From Chitinophagales bacterium (GTDB lineage: Bacteria; Bacteroidota; Bacteroidia; Chitinophagales; UBA2359), in NCBI GenBank assembly GCA_020636475.1, contig JACJXU010000009.1, positions 70,580 through 134,579 of the forward strand: a stretch of 64,000 nt of DNA, read 5' to 3'. The notes under the pieces were generated by a model. The model had not been told where the DNA came from. It saw only the letters and a list, made by a program, of their open reading frames with translations, and made no database searches. The position numbers and the translations under genes are program-made. Position 1 is the stretch's first letter. Each line of letters opens with the position of its first letter. This document shows, one piece after another, positions 52,775-62,884 of this stretch.

Positions 52775-55700
52775 TTAAACCCTTTCTACAACTACTTTAA
52801 GTGTAATACCATTTATGTCTAAAATATGCATTTTGTCATCATTTTCATTTATTGATTCAATAAAGTCCAAACGGTTTATTAAGGTTTCCTGGCTAATGTA
52901 TTGCTTATAAGTTTCAAACGCATTAAAAAGTTCCTTATTTCGTTCCACTTGTACAAATATTTTGTCCGTAACATCAAAACCGCTCTCTTTGCGGAGATTT
53001 TGTAGCTTGTTTACAATCTCGCGTGCGTTCCCTTCGGTTATCAGTTCGGGCGTAAGGCTTATGTCCAAAGCCACCGTCAAATCGTTTTGTGTGTTCACCA
53101 ACCAGCCCGGAATATCGGCAGTATGTATTTCCACTTCGTCAATGCCTATGCGTATAGGTTCGTCGTCAATGTTTAAATCCATAAAACCTTCTTTTTCAAA
53201 AAGGGCAATTTCTACCTGATTGAGTGCTTCCAACACTTGCTTCACCGCTTTCATTTTGCCGCCTAATTTTTTACCTAATATTTTAAAATCAGGTTTAATA
53301 TTTTTTACTAATAAATTAGTGGTGTCTTCCACAAATTCTATTTCTTTCACATTTGTTTCGGACAAAATGAGTGCTTGCACTTTGAGAATTTGTTGGCGTT
53401 TTTCTTCGGAAAGAATAGGGATAAGTATTTTTTGCAGTGGCTGGCGTACTTTTATTTTTTCGCTTTTGCGCAATGCCAATACTTGCGAAGAAATTTGTTG
53501 TGCCAAGCGCATTTCTGTTTCCAAATCTGTATCAATCAAAGCTGCATTTGCCTGCGGGAAGTCGCGCAAATGCACCGAAGTTTGTGTATGTAAGCCCGTT
53601 ACATTGTTCAGGTTTTGCGATAAATATTCGGCAAAAAACGGCGCGATAGGCGATATAAGACAAGCCAGCGTATCCAAGCAAGTATAAAGTGTTTGGTATG
53701 CCGCCAACTTGTCGCGCGCATCACTTTTACTAAGGTTAGACGGACTCCAAAAACGTTTTCTGTTAAGGCGCACATACCAGTTACTCAAGTCTTCGTCCAA
53801 AAAGCTCTCTATCGAACGGGCAGCGCGCGTAGGTTCATAATCTGCCAATAGTGTATCCACTTCTTGTACCAGCGAATTGAGGCGCGAAATAATCCAACGG
53901 TCTATTTCAGGTCTTTCTGATACAGGCACTTGTGTTTGCTGGTTGTGAAAAGCATCAATATTGGCATACAAGGCAAAAAAGTTGTAGGTATTAAACAAAG
54001 TGCCAAAAAACTTGCGACTATTGTCTTGCAGCGTTTCCATATCAAACTTGAGGTTGTCCCAAGGTTGTGCATTAGAAATCATGTACCAGCGCGTAGTATC
54101 TGCGCCATAAGTAGCTATGGTTTCAAAAGGATCTACGGTATTGCCTTTGCGCTTCGACATTTTTTGCCCGAATTTATCCAAAACCAAACCGTTGGAAATC
54201 ACGTTTTTGTATGCGACCGAATCGGAAATCATAGTGCTGATGGCGTGTAGCGTATAAAACCAGCCGCGCGTTTGGTCCACACCTTCGGCAATGAAATCGG
54301 CAGGGTAGTTGGCATTAAAAATTTCCTTAGTTTCAAACGGATAATGCCATTGTGCGTAAGGCATCGCGCCCGAATCAAACCACACATCTATCAAATCGGC
54401 TTCGCGGTACATCGGTTTTCCCGAAGGGGCAACTAATACTATTTCATCAACATAAGGCTTGTGTAAATCTACGTCCGGCGACACGGCGTTAGGCATCAAT
54501 CCGGCGGCAGCGGCTTTTTCACTTTCGGCTACCAATTCCGCAATAGAACCAATGCAAATTTCTTCGCTGCCATCTTCGGTGCGCCAAATAGGCAAAGGCG
54601 TTCCCCAATAGCGCGAGCGCGATAAGTTCCAATCTTGCAGATTCTCCAACCAGTTGCCAAAACGCCCTGTTCCGGTAGCGGCAGGCTTCCAGTTGATGGT
54701 TTCGTTTAGCGCAATCATGCGGTCTTTTACTTTCGTAACTTGTATAAACCAAGAGTCGAGGGGATAATAAATAACAGGTTTGTCGGTACGCCAGCAGTGT
54801 GGATAGTTGTGCGGATATTTTTCAATTTTAAAAGCCTTGTTTTCTTTTTTAAGCATTACGGCAATGTCCACATCTACCGAAACATAGTCGGCTTGGTCTT
54901 TGTAATCTTTTACATACCTTCCGGCAAAGTCGGTCACTTCGTCCACAAATTTTCCTTGTCTATCTACCAGTGTCAGCGAGCCGATACCATTTTGGCGTGC
55001 TACGCGCAAGTCGTCTGACCCGAAGCTCGGCGCAATATGCACGATGCCCGTACCATCTTCGGTGGTTACAAAGTCGCCCACAAGTACACGAAAAGCATCG
55101 CCGTCTTTGGGTTGGGCGTAAGGCATTAGTTGCTCGTAAGCAATGCCTTCCAAATCTTTTCCCTTAAAAGTATCTACTATTTGATAAGGAATATTTTTGT
55201 CGCCAGCTTGGTAAGCCTCAAAGTCAAGCTGTTCGTTTTCGGGTTTGAAATAAGCCAAGAGCCTGTCTTTTGCCAAAATTACGCTTACAGGCAAATGCGT
55301 ATAAGGATTGTAGGTTTTTACTTTTACATAGTCAATATTTGCGCCTACGGCTAAAGCGGTGTTGGAAGGCAAAGTCCAAGGCGTAGTGGTCCACGCCAAA
55401 AAGTAAACATCTTGGTCTTTTATTTTAAATTGTGCCACTACCGTTGTATCCGTCACTTCGCGATAGCAGCCCGGCTGATTAAGTTCGTGCGAGCTCAAAC
55501 CCGTACCTGCGGCAGGCGAAAAAGGTTGAATGGTATAGCCTTTGTACAAATAGCCTTTTTGATAAAGTTGTTGCAACAAATACCACAAACTTTCGATGTA
55601 GCTGTTTTCGTAAGTAATATAAGGATTGTCCAAATCTAACCAATAACCCATTTGGGTTGTCAGTTCATTCCACTGCTCGCGAAACTGCATTACGGTTTCA

Positions 55701-56074
55701 CGGCAAGCCTTGTTGTAGTCGGCTACGGAAATACTTTTGCCAATATCTTCTTTGGTAATACCCATTTTTTTTTCTACACTCAACTCTATCGGCAGTCCGT
55801 GCGTATCCCAGCCACCTTTGCGCAATACGCGATAACCCTTCAGGCTTTTGTAGCGGCAAAAAATATCTTTGATGGTGCGCGAAATAACGTGATGAATGCC
55901 CGGCAAACCATTGGCAGAAGGAGGACCTTCGTAAAAAACAAAAGGTTTCTCTTCAGGACGGTTGCGAATACTTTTTTCAAAAATGTCGTTTTGTTGCCAA
56001 AATTGTAGTATTTCTTTTTCTATTTTCGGTAAATTAAATTCCTTATCTATGCGATATTCCAAAGTATTTGACAT
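52775..56074 (-). CDS. ileS: isoleucyl-tRNA synthetase
   Basis: IleRS charges tRNA-Ile. The 1099-residue protein has the HIGH-type motif in PPSANGLPGIHH (residues 51-62). TTTPWTLPSNTALAVG and the editing-domain region follow, then WFDSGAMPYAQWH and the KMSKS-type motif GQKMSKRKGN (about residues 633-642). The C-terminal third is the anticodon-binding and DUF5915-like region. The size and KMSKRKGN form fit the longer, eukaryote-like IleRS. The gene follows the RND transporter gene on the same strand with 54 bp between them. No T-box or other leader signal was noticed. Confidence 0.96.
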   Translation of the reverse strand: MSNTLEYRIDKEFNLPKIEKEILQFWQQNDIFEKSIRNRPEEKPFVFYEGPPSANGLPGIHHVISRTIKDIFCRYKSLKGYRVLRKGGWDTHGLPIELSVEKKMGITKEDIGKSISVADYNKACRETVMQFREQWNELTTQMGYWLDLDNPYITYENSYIESLWYLLQQLYQKGYLYKGYTIQPFSPAAGTGLSSHELNQPGCYREVTDTTVVAQFKIKDQDVYFLAWTTTPWTLPSNTALAVGANIDYVKVKTYNPYTHLPVSVILAKDRLLAYFKPENEQLDFEAYQAGDKNIPYQIVDTFKGKDLEGIAYEQLMPYAQPKDGDAFRVLVGDFVTTEDGTGIVHIAPSFGSDDLRVARQNGIGSLTLVDRQGKFVDEVTDFAGRYVKDYKDQADYVSVDVDIAVMLKKENKAFKIEKYPHNYPHCWRTDKPVIYYPLDSWFIQVTKVKDRMIALNETINWKPAATGTGRFGNWLENLQDWNLSRSRYWGTPLPIWRTEDGSEEICIGSIAELVAESEKAAAAGLMPNAVSPDVDLHKPYVDEIVLVAPSGKPMYREADLIDVWFDSGAMPYAQWHYPFETKEIFNANYPADFIAEGVDQTRGWFYTLHAISTMISDSVAYKNVISNGLVLDKFGQKMSKRKGNTVDPFETIATYGADTTRWYMISNAQPWDNLKFDMETLQDNSRKFFGTLFNTYNFFALYANIDAFHNQQTQVPVSERPEIDRWIISRLNSLVQEVDTLLADYEPTRAARSIESFLDEDLSNWYVRLNRKRFWSPSNLSKSDARDKLAAYQTLYTCLDTLACLISPIAPFFAEYLSQNLNNVTGLHTQTSVHLRDFPQANAALIDTDLETEMRLAQQISSQVLALRKSEKIKVRQPLQKILIPILSEEKRQQILKVQALILSETNVKEIEFVEDTTNLLVKNIKPDFKILGKKLGGKMKAVKQVLEALNQVEIALFEKEGFMDLNIDDEPIRIGIDEVEIHTADIPGWLVNTQNDLTVALDISLTPELITEGNAREIVNKLQNLRKESGFDVTDKIFVQVERNKELFNAFETYKQYISQETLINRLDFIESINENDDKMHILDINGITLKVVVERV

Positions 56075-56128
56075 AATTGATGAGATTGTTTTTGAAAATC
56101 TGAAATGATAAATGTTTTTAAAGATGTT

Positions 56129-58477
56129 TTAGTTCAATGATTTTTTGGTGCGGTAGCGATTTTTGCCACTACTCAGGTCAAACCAACGGTCGAACCAAAT
56201 AATAAGTGCCGGAAGCAGCACCAAATTGGTAAACAGCGAAACTACTAAGGTAATAGACGTAAGTATGCCTAAATAACGCGTCCCTTCGAAGCTGGAAAAC
56301 GAAAAGATGATAAATCCACACAACAGGATAATTGCCGTGTAAATCATACTGTGACCCGTTTCGCGAATAGCTACGGCGATGGCGCGCAGCAGCGAATGAT
56401 TTTCGATAAAATACTCCTGTCGGAATTTACTTAAAAAATGAATCGTAAAATCGACCGAAATACCAAAAGCAATGCTGAAAATAATAACCGTTGAAGGTTT
56501 GAGGTAAATATTGAAATAGCCCATTAGCGAAGCGGTAATCCACAGAGGAATGAGATTGGGCAATAGTGTAACCACAAGCATTTTCCCCGAACGAAACAAA
56601 AACGCCACCAATATCGCAATCAACAAAAATGCAATGAGAATACTATTACTAAGTCCGTTTATCAAATAATTATAGCCTTCCATCATAATCAAGCCCGTGC
56701 CACTAATGGTAGTGTTGTAACGCGAAGGGTCAAAAATTTCGGCAGTTTTTTGTCGCAAACTGTCTATCACTTCGTTCATTTTGCCCGAACCCACATCTTT
56801 CATTTGTACGCTTATGCGCAAAAGTTGTTGCGTACTGTCTGTAAACGCTTGCAAGAGTTGTGTTCCGCTGCGCATATCGCCGCTGTTTTTAATGTATTTA
56901 AAAACAAAATTTTGTTCGGCTCTGCCCGGAAGCTGATAAAACTTGGATAAGCCATTGAAATACGCCTGATTGGCAAACTTAACGCCCTCCACCAATGAAA
57001 GTGGTTTAAAAAACAGACTGTCGCCATCAAAAACTGTTTCTAATTCATTGGCTTTTTCTAAAAAAGATAATTTGGTAATACCGCCTTTTTTGCCCGAATC
57101 TATAATAATATGCAAGGGCATAATACCAAAATTGTCTTCAAAAAACTTGAAATCATTGTATTCGGTCGAATTTTTGGGAATGTCGTCGAACAAAAAGCCT
57201 TGCGCTTGCAATCGCCACAGACCGGCACTCGCCACCAACAAAATAAGAAGCGTACCAAGTAAGATTCTGTTGCCGAAACGATAGGTCCATTTGTCCAACT
57301 GGTGCAGCAAAACCCGAAAGCCCGGATTGTCGAGGTGCTTTGTTTCTTTTACCGAAGGTGGCGGCAAAAAATAAAAGGCAATAGGAATAATAATGAGCGA
57401 AAAAACATACGACAAAGCAATAGAGCTTGCCGAAATAACCCCAAACTCAAACAGCAATTCGCTTTTCATTAGTGCGAAAACGCCGAAGCCAATAGCCGTT
57501 GTAAGATTGGAATACAAGGTAGCAGTTCCTATTTTAGCAATTGTATTTTGCAATGCCTGCCGTTTATCTTTCAAGCGGCGGTACTCGTCGTGGTATTTGT
57601 TTATCATATACACGCAGTTTGGCACGGCAATAACCACCAGCAAGGTCGGCACCAAACCCGTGAGTAAGGTTATTTTGTAACCCAAAAGATGCACCAAACC
57701 CAGCATCCACGTAACGCCCGTAAGCACTACCAAAGCCGGCAGCAGCACAGAAGTAAACGACCGAAACAAAATAAACAACAACAAAGCCGAAATCAGCATT
57801 GCGGCAATGGCAAACAAAATGAGTTCACTTTTTATTTTGGTTACGCGAAAAGTGCGCAAATATGGCAAGCCCGAATACTTCAAATCAACCTGCTGATTTT
57901 GGGCAAAATTTTCGGTTATTGCTAGCAAATTGTTCATAAAAGGCACCCGCGCTTTCGAGTCCAGCAAATTCGGCTCAATGCGAACAGCCATAAAAGTTGC
58001 ACTATTGTCGGGACGATAGAGGCGGTCAAGGTAAAAAGGAAGTTGTAAAAACGCTTCGTGCAGACTATCTAATTGTGGCTGATTATCGATTTTTTGGGGA
58101 AAAAGTTTTTCAAAAACAAATTTTTGTGCGGTCGTATCTTTTTGCAAAAAAGCCACTTCGGGCAATGCCAAAACATTTTGTACACCTTCTATTTTTTTGA
58201 GGCTGTCGCAAAGTTGTATCCACGCATTGAAAAAAGACTGCTCAAAAGTACGGTCGGTTTGCAAGCCTATGACCAAAATATTGCCATCTTCGCCAAATTG
58301 TTCTTTCACCCACTCGTATCGTTGATACTCTTCTTGGTTTTTGGGAACTATTTTGTCCAATTCGTAGGTAAGTTGCACTTGTTTGGCTTGCCATGCCATA
58401 AAGCAAGTGCTTATAAACAAACCCACCAACAGTGTGATACGGTTATTTATGATAAAATTTGTGAGATTATACCACAT
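56129..58477 (-). CDS. RND/MMPL-superfamily transporter (SSD-type)
   Basis: This 782-residue membrane protein has the RND layout: one N-terminal helix (about residues 10-30), a large periplasmic loop (about 35-215), and five helices, then the same pattern repeated in the second half. LLTGLVPTLLVVIAVPNCVY and VIIFSIAFGISVDFTIHFLS are the conserved helix-4 regions with charged residues. NNLLAITENFAQN and ISGTGLIMMEGYNYLIN occur in the loops. These proteins (hydrophobe/MMPL type) move lipids, hopanoids or drugs by proton flow. The substrate is unknown and no adaptor protein is nearby. Confidence 0.88.
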   Translation of the reverse strand: MWYNLTNFIINNRITLLVGLFISTCFMAWQAKQVQLTYELDKIVPKNQEEYQRYEWVKEQFGEDGNILVIGLQTDRTFEQSFFNAWIQLCDSLKKIEGVQNVLALPEVAFLQKDTTAQKFVFEKLFPQKIDNQPQLDSLHEAFLQLPFYLDRLYRPDNSATFMAVRIEPNLLDSKARVPFMNNLLAITENFAQNQQVDLKYSGLPYLRTFRVTKIKSELILFAIAAMLISALLLFILFRSFTSVLLPALVVLTGVTWMLGLVHLLGYKITLLTGLVPTLLVVIAVPNCVYMINKYHDEYRRLKDKRQALQNTIAKIGTATLYSNLTTAIGFGVFALMKSELLFEFGVISASSIALSYVFSLIIIPIAFYFLPPPSVKETKHLDNPGFRVLLHQLDKWTYRFGNRILLGTLLILLVASAGLWRLQAQGFLFDDIPKNSTEYNDFKFFEDNFGIMPLHIIIDSGKKGGITKLSFLEKANELETVFDGDSLFFKPLSLVEGVKFANQAYFNGLSKFYQLPGRAEQNFVFKYIKNSGDMRSGTQLLQAFTDSTQQLLRISVQMKDVGSGKMNEVIDSLRQKTAEIFDPSRYNTTISGTGLIMMEGYNYLINGLSNSILIAFLLIAILVAFLFRSGKMLVVTLLPNLIPLWITASLMGYFNIYLKPSTVIIFSIAFGISVDFTIHFLSKFRQEYFIENHSLLRAIAVAIRETGHSMIYTAIILLCGFIIFSFSSFEGTRYLGILTSITLVVSLFTNLVLLPALIIWFDRWFDLSSGKNRYRTKKSLN

Positions 58478-58664
58478 AAAAAAATGTTGAAATTAAATGC
58501 ACATTTTTTGAGAGTGCAAAGGTAGGTATATTTAGGCTATATTTTGGTATCTAAGAAACCACAGTAAAGCTATTTTTTATTGGAATTTTGTACTTTTAGC
58601 GCAAGTTGCGATGTAAAATGGTGAACTGAGCACAACACTAATTGGTTTTAAACAGAAAAACACT

Positions 58665-59015
58665 TTGATAATAGTATCCAAACGCTTTGTAAAAATCATA
58701 ACCGTCAATTTTGCCGGAGCGATTGCTTTGTATCCATTTATTTTTGTAAAAAACAAAACACAAATACAAGATGCCGAGCTGATGCGCCACGAGCGTATTC
58801 ATCTGCGACAGCAAATAGAACTGTTGTTGGTGTTTTTTTACCTTTGGTATGCCATAGAATATTTGGTGCGGCTTTGCCAATACAGGCAACACTACGCCGC
58901 TTATCGCAATATTTCTTTTGAGCGGGAAGCCTACACTTGTCAAAGCAAAGAAAACTATCTAAAAAATAGACCGTATGCCGCTTTTTTGAAGTATATTTGC
59001 CTTTTAACTTCTTAA
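58665..59015 (+). CDS. small HExxH-containing membrane-associated protein
   Basis: This 116-residue protein has MRHERIHLRQQIELLLVFFY (about residues 40-59) with an HExxH zinc-protease-like motif next to a hydrophobic segment. It ends EREAYTCQSKENYLKNRPYA, followed by AFLKYICLL. I recognise this as a family common in Bacteroidota with no assigned function. The first plausible start is TTG 58665 (LIIVSKRF), because the frame is open to 58617 with no ATG. It ends 8 bp before the nucleoside phosphorylase gene. Confidence 0.7.
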   Translation: MIIVSKRFVKIITVNFAGAIALYPFIFVKNKTQIQDAELMRHERIHLRQQIELLLVFFYLWYAIEYLVRLCQYRQHYAAYRNISFEREAYTCQSKENYLKNRPYAAFLKYICLLTS

Positions 59016-59023
59016 CAAACTTT

Positions 59024-59893
59024 ATGAAAAAAACGTCTAATCTGGCTGCCTCCGAACTCATCATCAATCCGGACGGTAGTATTTACCACTTGGCTCTTTG
59101 TCCCGAAGATATTGCTTCTACGGTTATTTTAGTAGGCGACCCTGCACGGGTAAATAGTGTAAGCAAATATTTTGACCGTATTGAAATAAAAAAACAAAAA
59201 CGCGAATTTATTACGCATACAGGTTATGTAGGCGAAAAGCGCATTAGTGTTATTTCTACGGGAATTGGCACAGATAATATTGACATTGTATTAAATGAAA
59301 TAGATGCTTTGGTGAATATTGATTTTGATAAAAAAGAAATAAAAACACAAAAAACCACCCTGAATTTTATTCGTATAGGCACTTCGGGCGCATTGCAAGC
59401 CGATATTCCTGTGGATAATTTTTTAGCTTCAGCTTGGGGATTTGGTTTAGATGGCTTGCTACACTTTTATACACACGAAATACTGCCGCAAGTACAAGAA
59501 ATGCTCCATAGCTTGGAAAATCCTATTGCCAAAGCTGCCTATGCTTTTCCTGCCGACAATATGCTTTTGGAACATTTTGGCAAAGACTTTTATCAAGGCA
59601 TAACGCTTACTTGTTCAGGGTTTTACGCGCCGCAAGGGCGACAGCTGCGCCTACAAGCCAAGTGGCAAAATATGTTGGATTACTTTCAGCAACAGCAAAC
59701 TTCTTTAGGGCGTTTTACCAATTTTGAAATGGAAACCTCAAGTATTTATGGCTTGTCGCACTTGCTCGGACACAGAGCTTTGTCGCTCAATCTTATTTTA
59801 GCCAATCGCGCGCAAGGAACTTTTAGCCCCGACCCCTACAAGGCAATGGACAAGTTGATAGCCACCACATTAGAAAAATTTAGTAATTTGTAG
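59024..59893 (+). CDS. nucleoside phosphorylase (uridine phosphorylase-like)
   Basis: This 289-residue protein belongs to the NP-I phosphorylase family. VGDPARVNSVSKYFDRIE (about residues 36-53) supplies the phosphate-binding GDPxR. ISTGIGTDNIDIVLNEI and IRIGTSGALQADIPVDNF follow, and NFEMETSSIYGLSHLLG is the nucleoside-site segment. It is nearest to uridine phosphorylase; purine phosphorylase is the alternative. I chose ATG 59024 (MKKTSNLAASE); the longer frame to 58997 would read through the end of the previous gene. Confidence 0.88.
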   Translation: MKKTSNLAASELIINPDGSIYHLALCPEDIASTVILVGDPARVNSVSKYFDRIEIKKQKREFITHTGYVGEKRISVISTGIGTDNIDIVLNEIDALVNIDFDKKEIKTQKTTLNFIRIGTSGALQADIPVDNFLASAWGFGLDGLLHFYTHEILPQVQEMLHSLENPIAKAAYAFPADNMLLEHFGKDFYQGITLTCSGFYAPQGRQLRLQAKWQNMLDYFQQQQTSLGRFTNFEMETSSIYGLSHLLGHRALSLNLILANRAQGTFSPDPYKAMDKLIATTLEKFSNL

Positions 59894-59906
59894 CAACTAA
59901 AATACC

Positions 59907-60440
59907 ATGAACGCTGAAAATACAAAACAAAAAATGAGCTTATTAGCAGTAAATCCGCAGGCGAAAAAAGTAATGAAACTTTTAACCAATAGTTGGAAAT
60001 TCAAGCTCTACCTGTTGGCAAAGTTGCCGATGGCATTTTTAGCCGGATTGCGTGTAACGCACATAGATGCACAGACTTGCTCCGTAAGTGTTCCTTATAA
60101 ATGGTTGAATACCAACCCTTTCCAATCAACGTATTTTGCTGTTTTGACGATGGCTGCCGAGCTATCCACCGGAACTTTGGCACTTTGCGGTACGTATCAA
60201 AACAAACCTTCCGTAGCGATGCTGGTGACTAATTTGACGGCGGAATTTAGCAAAAAAGCAAAGGAGCGCGTGGTGTTTACTTGCTCCCAAGGCGATGAAA
60301 TTGCTGCAACAATAGCCCAAACGCTGCAAACTGGTGCGTGGGAAAGCATTTGTGTAGAAACCGTAGGTGTCAATGCACAGCAAGAAGAAGTAGCGCGCAT
60401 GCAATTTGAGTGGTCGTTTCGTGCAAAGAAAAACTTATAG
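59907..60440 (+). CDS. DUF4442-family hotdog-fold protein
   Basis: This 177-residue protein resembles DUF4442, a family of predicted hotdog-fold acyl-CoA thioesterases. NTNPFQSTYFAVLTMAAELS (about residues 69-88) sits where the active-site helix lies, and the sequence ends QEEVARMQFEWSFRAK. There is no HGG motif, so catalysis is unproven. It is the second gene after the phosphorylase, 13 bp behind it, and aroQ follows 3 bp downstream. Confidence 0.8.
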   Translation: MNAENTKQKMSLLAVNPQAKKVMKLLTNSWKFKLYLLAKLPMAFLAGLRVTHIDAQTCSVSVPYKWLNTNPFQSTYFAVLTMAAELSTGTLALCGTYQNKPSVAMLVTNLTAEFSKKAKERVVFTCSQGDEIAATIAQTLQTGAWESICVETVGVNAQQEEVARMQFEWSFRAKKNL

Positions 60441-60443
60441 CGT

Positions 60444-60872
60444 ATGCACATACACATTATTAACGGTCCCAACCTAAATCTTTTGGGAAAACGGCAAGTG
60501 CAAATTTATGGCAATCAATCTTTTGAAGATTATTATGCGAAATTGCAAAAACAATATCCTTTGGTGCAGTTTAGTTGTTTTCAGGACAATTCCGAAGGAA
60601 AATTGATAGATAATGTGCAGGAAATGGGTTATCAGGCACAGGGAATTATTCTCAATGCTGCGGCATATTCCCACACTTCTGTGGCACTTGCCGATGCAGT
60701 AGCTGCTGTTCCTGCTCCGGTTATTGAAGTGCATATCAGCAATGTATTTGCACGCGAAACACATCGCCATCATTCCTTTTTGTCTCCTTTGGCAAAAGGT
60801 ATTATTGCAGGCTTTGGTTTAGATTCTTATCGTTTGGCGGTAGAGGCAATTATGTTGTTGCACAATGACTAA
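60444..60872 (+). CDS. aroQ: type II 3-dehydroquinate dehydratase
   Basis: AroQ removes water from 3-dehydroquinate in the shikimate pathway. This 142-residue protein begins with INGPNLNLLGKRQVQIYG, which carries the catalytic Tyr and Arg. IILNAAAYSHTSVALADAVA and VIEVHISNVFARETHRHHSF follow, the latter with the conserved histidine. The size is typical of type II enzymes. It closes a short run of three genes on the plus strand. Confidence 0.95.
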   Translation: MHIHIINGPNLNLLGKRQVQIYGNQSFEDYYAKLQKQYPLVQFSCFQDNSEGKLIDNVQEMGYQAQGIILNAAAYSHTSVALADAVAAVPAPVIEVHISNVFARETHRHHSFLSPLAKGIIAGFGLDSYRLAVEAIMLLHND

Positions 60873-60929
60873 TAATTGATTTTTTCGTCAAAATTTTTTA
60901 TATAATAATTACGTTTAAAAAACTTCATT

Positions 60930-60937
60930 TAATTTTG
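60930..60937 (+). promoter_or_regulatory. candidate -7 element for the T9SS cargo gene
   Basis: TAATTTTG matches the TAnnTTTG consensus 24 bases before the ATG at 60962. I see no clear TTTG 20 bases upstream. Confidence 0.35.
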
Positions 60938-60961
60938 GCTTGAAATTTGCTTTACTTATAA

Positions 60962-62497
60962 ATGATGCTTAAAAAAATACAAATGAAAAGTAAATTTATA
61001 CTACTCATTTTTGCTTATATTCTAATAGGAATTTCTCCTTTTAATATTACGCTATTTGCCCAAGAAGACTGCGAAAGTCAATATTTAGTAACTGTAATTT
61101 CACAAAACGCTACTTGTTATGGCGGTAGCAACGGCAAAGCTACTATTGCAAGTACAGGCTGTGAGTGTATGTTTAGTGGATGCCAATTTTCGTGGAGTAC
61201 AGGCTCCAATTTGCATACAGTAGATAACTTGCCCGCAGGAACTTATACCGCCACCGTTATTCATCCCGATGGTTGTACTATTAGTCGCGAGGTAGTAATA
61301 GCTGAGCCAGAATCTTTTATTGAAGATATAAGCATAACGCCCGAAACCTGTGGTGAAGGAGGTAGTGCAAAAATAGTTCCTAAACCTTTGGTGGGTGAAC
61401 TTTCCTACGAGTGGTCTAATGGCAGCACCGAAGCTACCCTTGAAAACGTAGCAGCAGGAATATATTCGGTAAGTGTGACAAACTTTATGGATTGTACCAT
61501 TACCGATACCATTGAAATAACTGCCGAAGCAGCCTTAGATGCAACTGTTGCCGAAATTCAGCCCTCATGCCCCGAAGAAGCCTCCGGTGAAGTGGTTTTT
61601 GAAGTGATGAGTGGTACGCCACCGTATATTATTACTTGGCAAGATGGTAGCCAATCGAATACGCTCGAAAAACAGTTTCTATTGCCGGATACTTACGAAG
61701 TGCAGATTGCCGATGCAAATGGATGTATGGCGAATGTGAGCTTTGTAGTTCCTGCTGTTGAAATTGAGGCGCAAGCGAGTTGTAATAAAATCCAAATTTG
61801 TAAAGGGGAATTTTCCATCTTTTCTGCAACGGGAGGTATAGCTTACGAATGGTTGCCTACAACAGGACTCAACAATCCGTCCAGTGCTAATCCTTTGGCA
61901 AGTCCTGAAGAAACAACCACCTATACCGTAAAAATATATGGCAGCAAAGGGTGTTTTGTTACGAAGGAAATTACCATAGAAGTGTTGCCCGAACCGAATT
62001 TGTTCATCAATATTGGTAATAACACTATTTGCCAAGGCGAAAGTATTGTCGCCTACACTACCAGTAGCGGGCAAGGAAATGCGTTCAGTTGGTCGCCCGC
62101 CGAAGGTGTATCTAATCCCAATAGCAATGCAGTATATCTTTCACCCGAAATTACGACTACTTATACCGTTACCGTATTAAATTCTCAAGGTTGTGAAAAA
62201 AGCGAAACTATTACCTTAGCGGTTGATAATTGCACGGGAATAGATGAGGTAACTACAGAAGTAACTGCCAATATTGCGATGTTGCAGGACAATTTGCAGG
62301 TACAATTTCAAAATCTTGTGCTTAGTTCACCCTATACTTTTGCCATATACAATGTTCAAGGGCAAAAATTTAAAACAGGTATTGTAGAAAATAATGTGTT
62401 AAATATTTCTTTGTCCAATGTACCTTCCGGCTTGTATTTATTGCAATTGCAAAACCCTGAAAATAAGCAGCAATTTGTTTGGAAATGGGTGAAATAA
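60962..62497 (+). CDS. secreted protein with SprB-like repeats and T9SS sorting domain
   Basis: This 511-residue protein has a signal peptide (about residues 8-34, ending ITLFAQ). Cysteine-containing SprB-like repeats follow (CYGGSNGKATI, LPAGTYTATV, VAAGIYSVSV), then two similar PKD/Ig-like segments (YEWLPTTGLNNPSSANPLAS and FSWSPAEGVSNPNSNAVYLS). The C-terminal 75 residues (YTFAIYNVQGQKFKTG, VPSGLYLLQL, ending FVWKWVK) are a type A T9SS sorting domain. It is probably exported through the machinery that includes GldN and displayed on the surface or released. The role of the repeats is unknown. Confidence 0.87.
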   Translation: MMLKKIQMKSKFILLIFAYILIGISPFNITLFAQEDCESQYLVTVISQNATCYGGSNGKATIASTGCECMFSGCQFSWSTGSNLHTVDNLPAGTYTATVIHPDGCTISREVVIAEPESFIEDISITPETCGEGGSAKIVPKPLVGELSYEWSNGSTEATLENVAAGIYSVSVTNFMDCTITDTIEITAEAALDATVAEIQPSCPEEASGEVVFEVMSGTPPYIITWQDGSQSNTLEKQFLLPDTYEVQIADANGCMANVSFVVPAVEIEAQASCNKIQICKGEFSIFSATGGIAYEWLPTTGLNNPSSANPLASPEETTTYTVKIYGSKGCFVTKEITIEVLPEPNLFINIGNNTICQGESIVAYTTSSGQGNAFSWSPAEGVSNPNSNAVYLSPEITTTYTVTVLNSQGCEKSETITLAVDNCTGIDEVTTEVTANIAMLQDNLQVQFQNLVLSSPYTFAIYNVQGQKFKTGIVENNVLNISLSNVPSGLYLLQLQNPENKQQFVWKWVK

Positions 62498-62521
62498 TTT
62501 CTTTATTGTGAAAAAATAATA

Positions 62522-62884
62522 ATGAAAAAGGAACAGCCCACTGGCGATAAAGAAATAAATCTTTCGCAAGCGCAGCAAATGGTAGATAATTGGATAAAAA
62601 GGGTAGGCGTTCGTTATTTTAGTGAACTTACCAATATGGCGGTGTTAATGGAGGAAGTGGGCGAGTTAGCGCGACTTATGGCACGTACTTACGGCGACCA
62701 ATCGTTCAAAAATAAAGAAGCCACCAAAAATATTGCCGACGAAATGGCAGATGTATTGTTTGTATTAATATGTTTAGCCAATCAGACAGGCGTAGATTTA
62801 ACGGCTGCTTTTCAACAAAACTTACAGAAAAAAACACAGCGAGACGCTGACCGACACAAGCAGAATCCTAAACTTAATGCTTAA
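62522..62884 (+). CDS. MazG-type nucleotide pyrophosphohydrolase
   Basis: This 120-residue single-domain protein has NMAVLMEEVGELARLMARTY (about residues 38-57) and IADEMADVLFVLICLANQTG (about 76-95), the EExxE and ExxD metal sites of MazG-like enzymes. They hydrolyse nucleoside triphosphates or related dinucleotides, possibly in housecleaning. The gene overlaps the convergent comB by 4 bp and follows the T9SS cargo gene by 24 bp. Confidence 0.9.
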   Translation: MKKEQPTGDKEINLSQAQQMVDNWIKRVGVRYFSELTNMAVLMEEVGELARLMARTYGDQSFKNKEATKNIADEMADVLFVLICLANQTGVDLTAAFQQNLQKKTQRDADRHKQNPKLNA

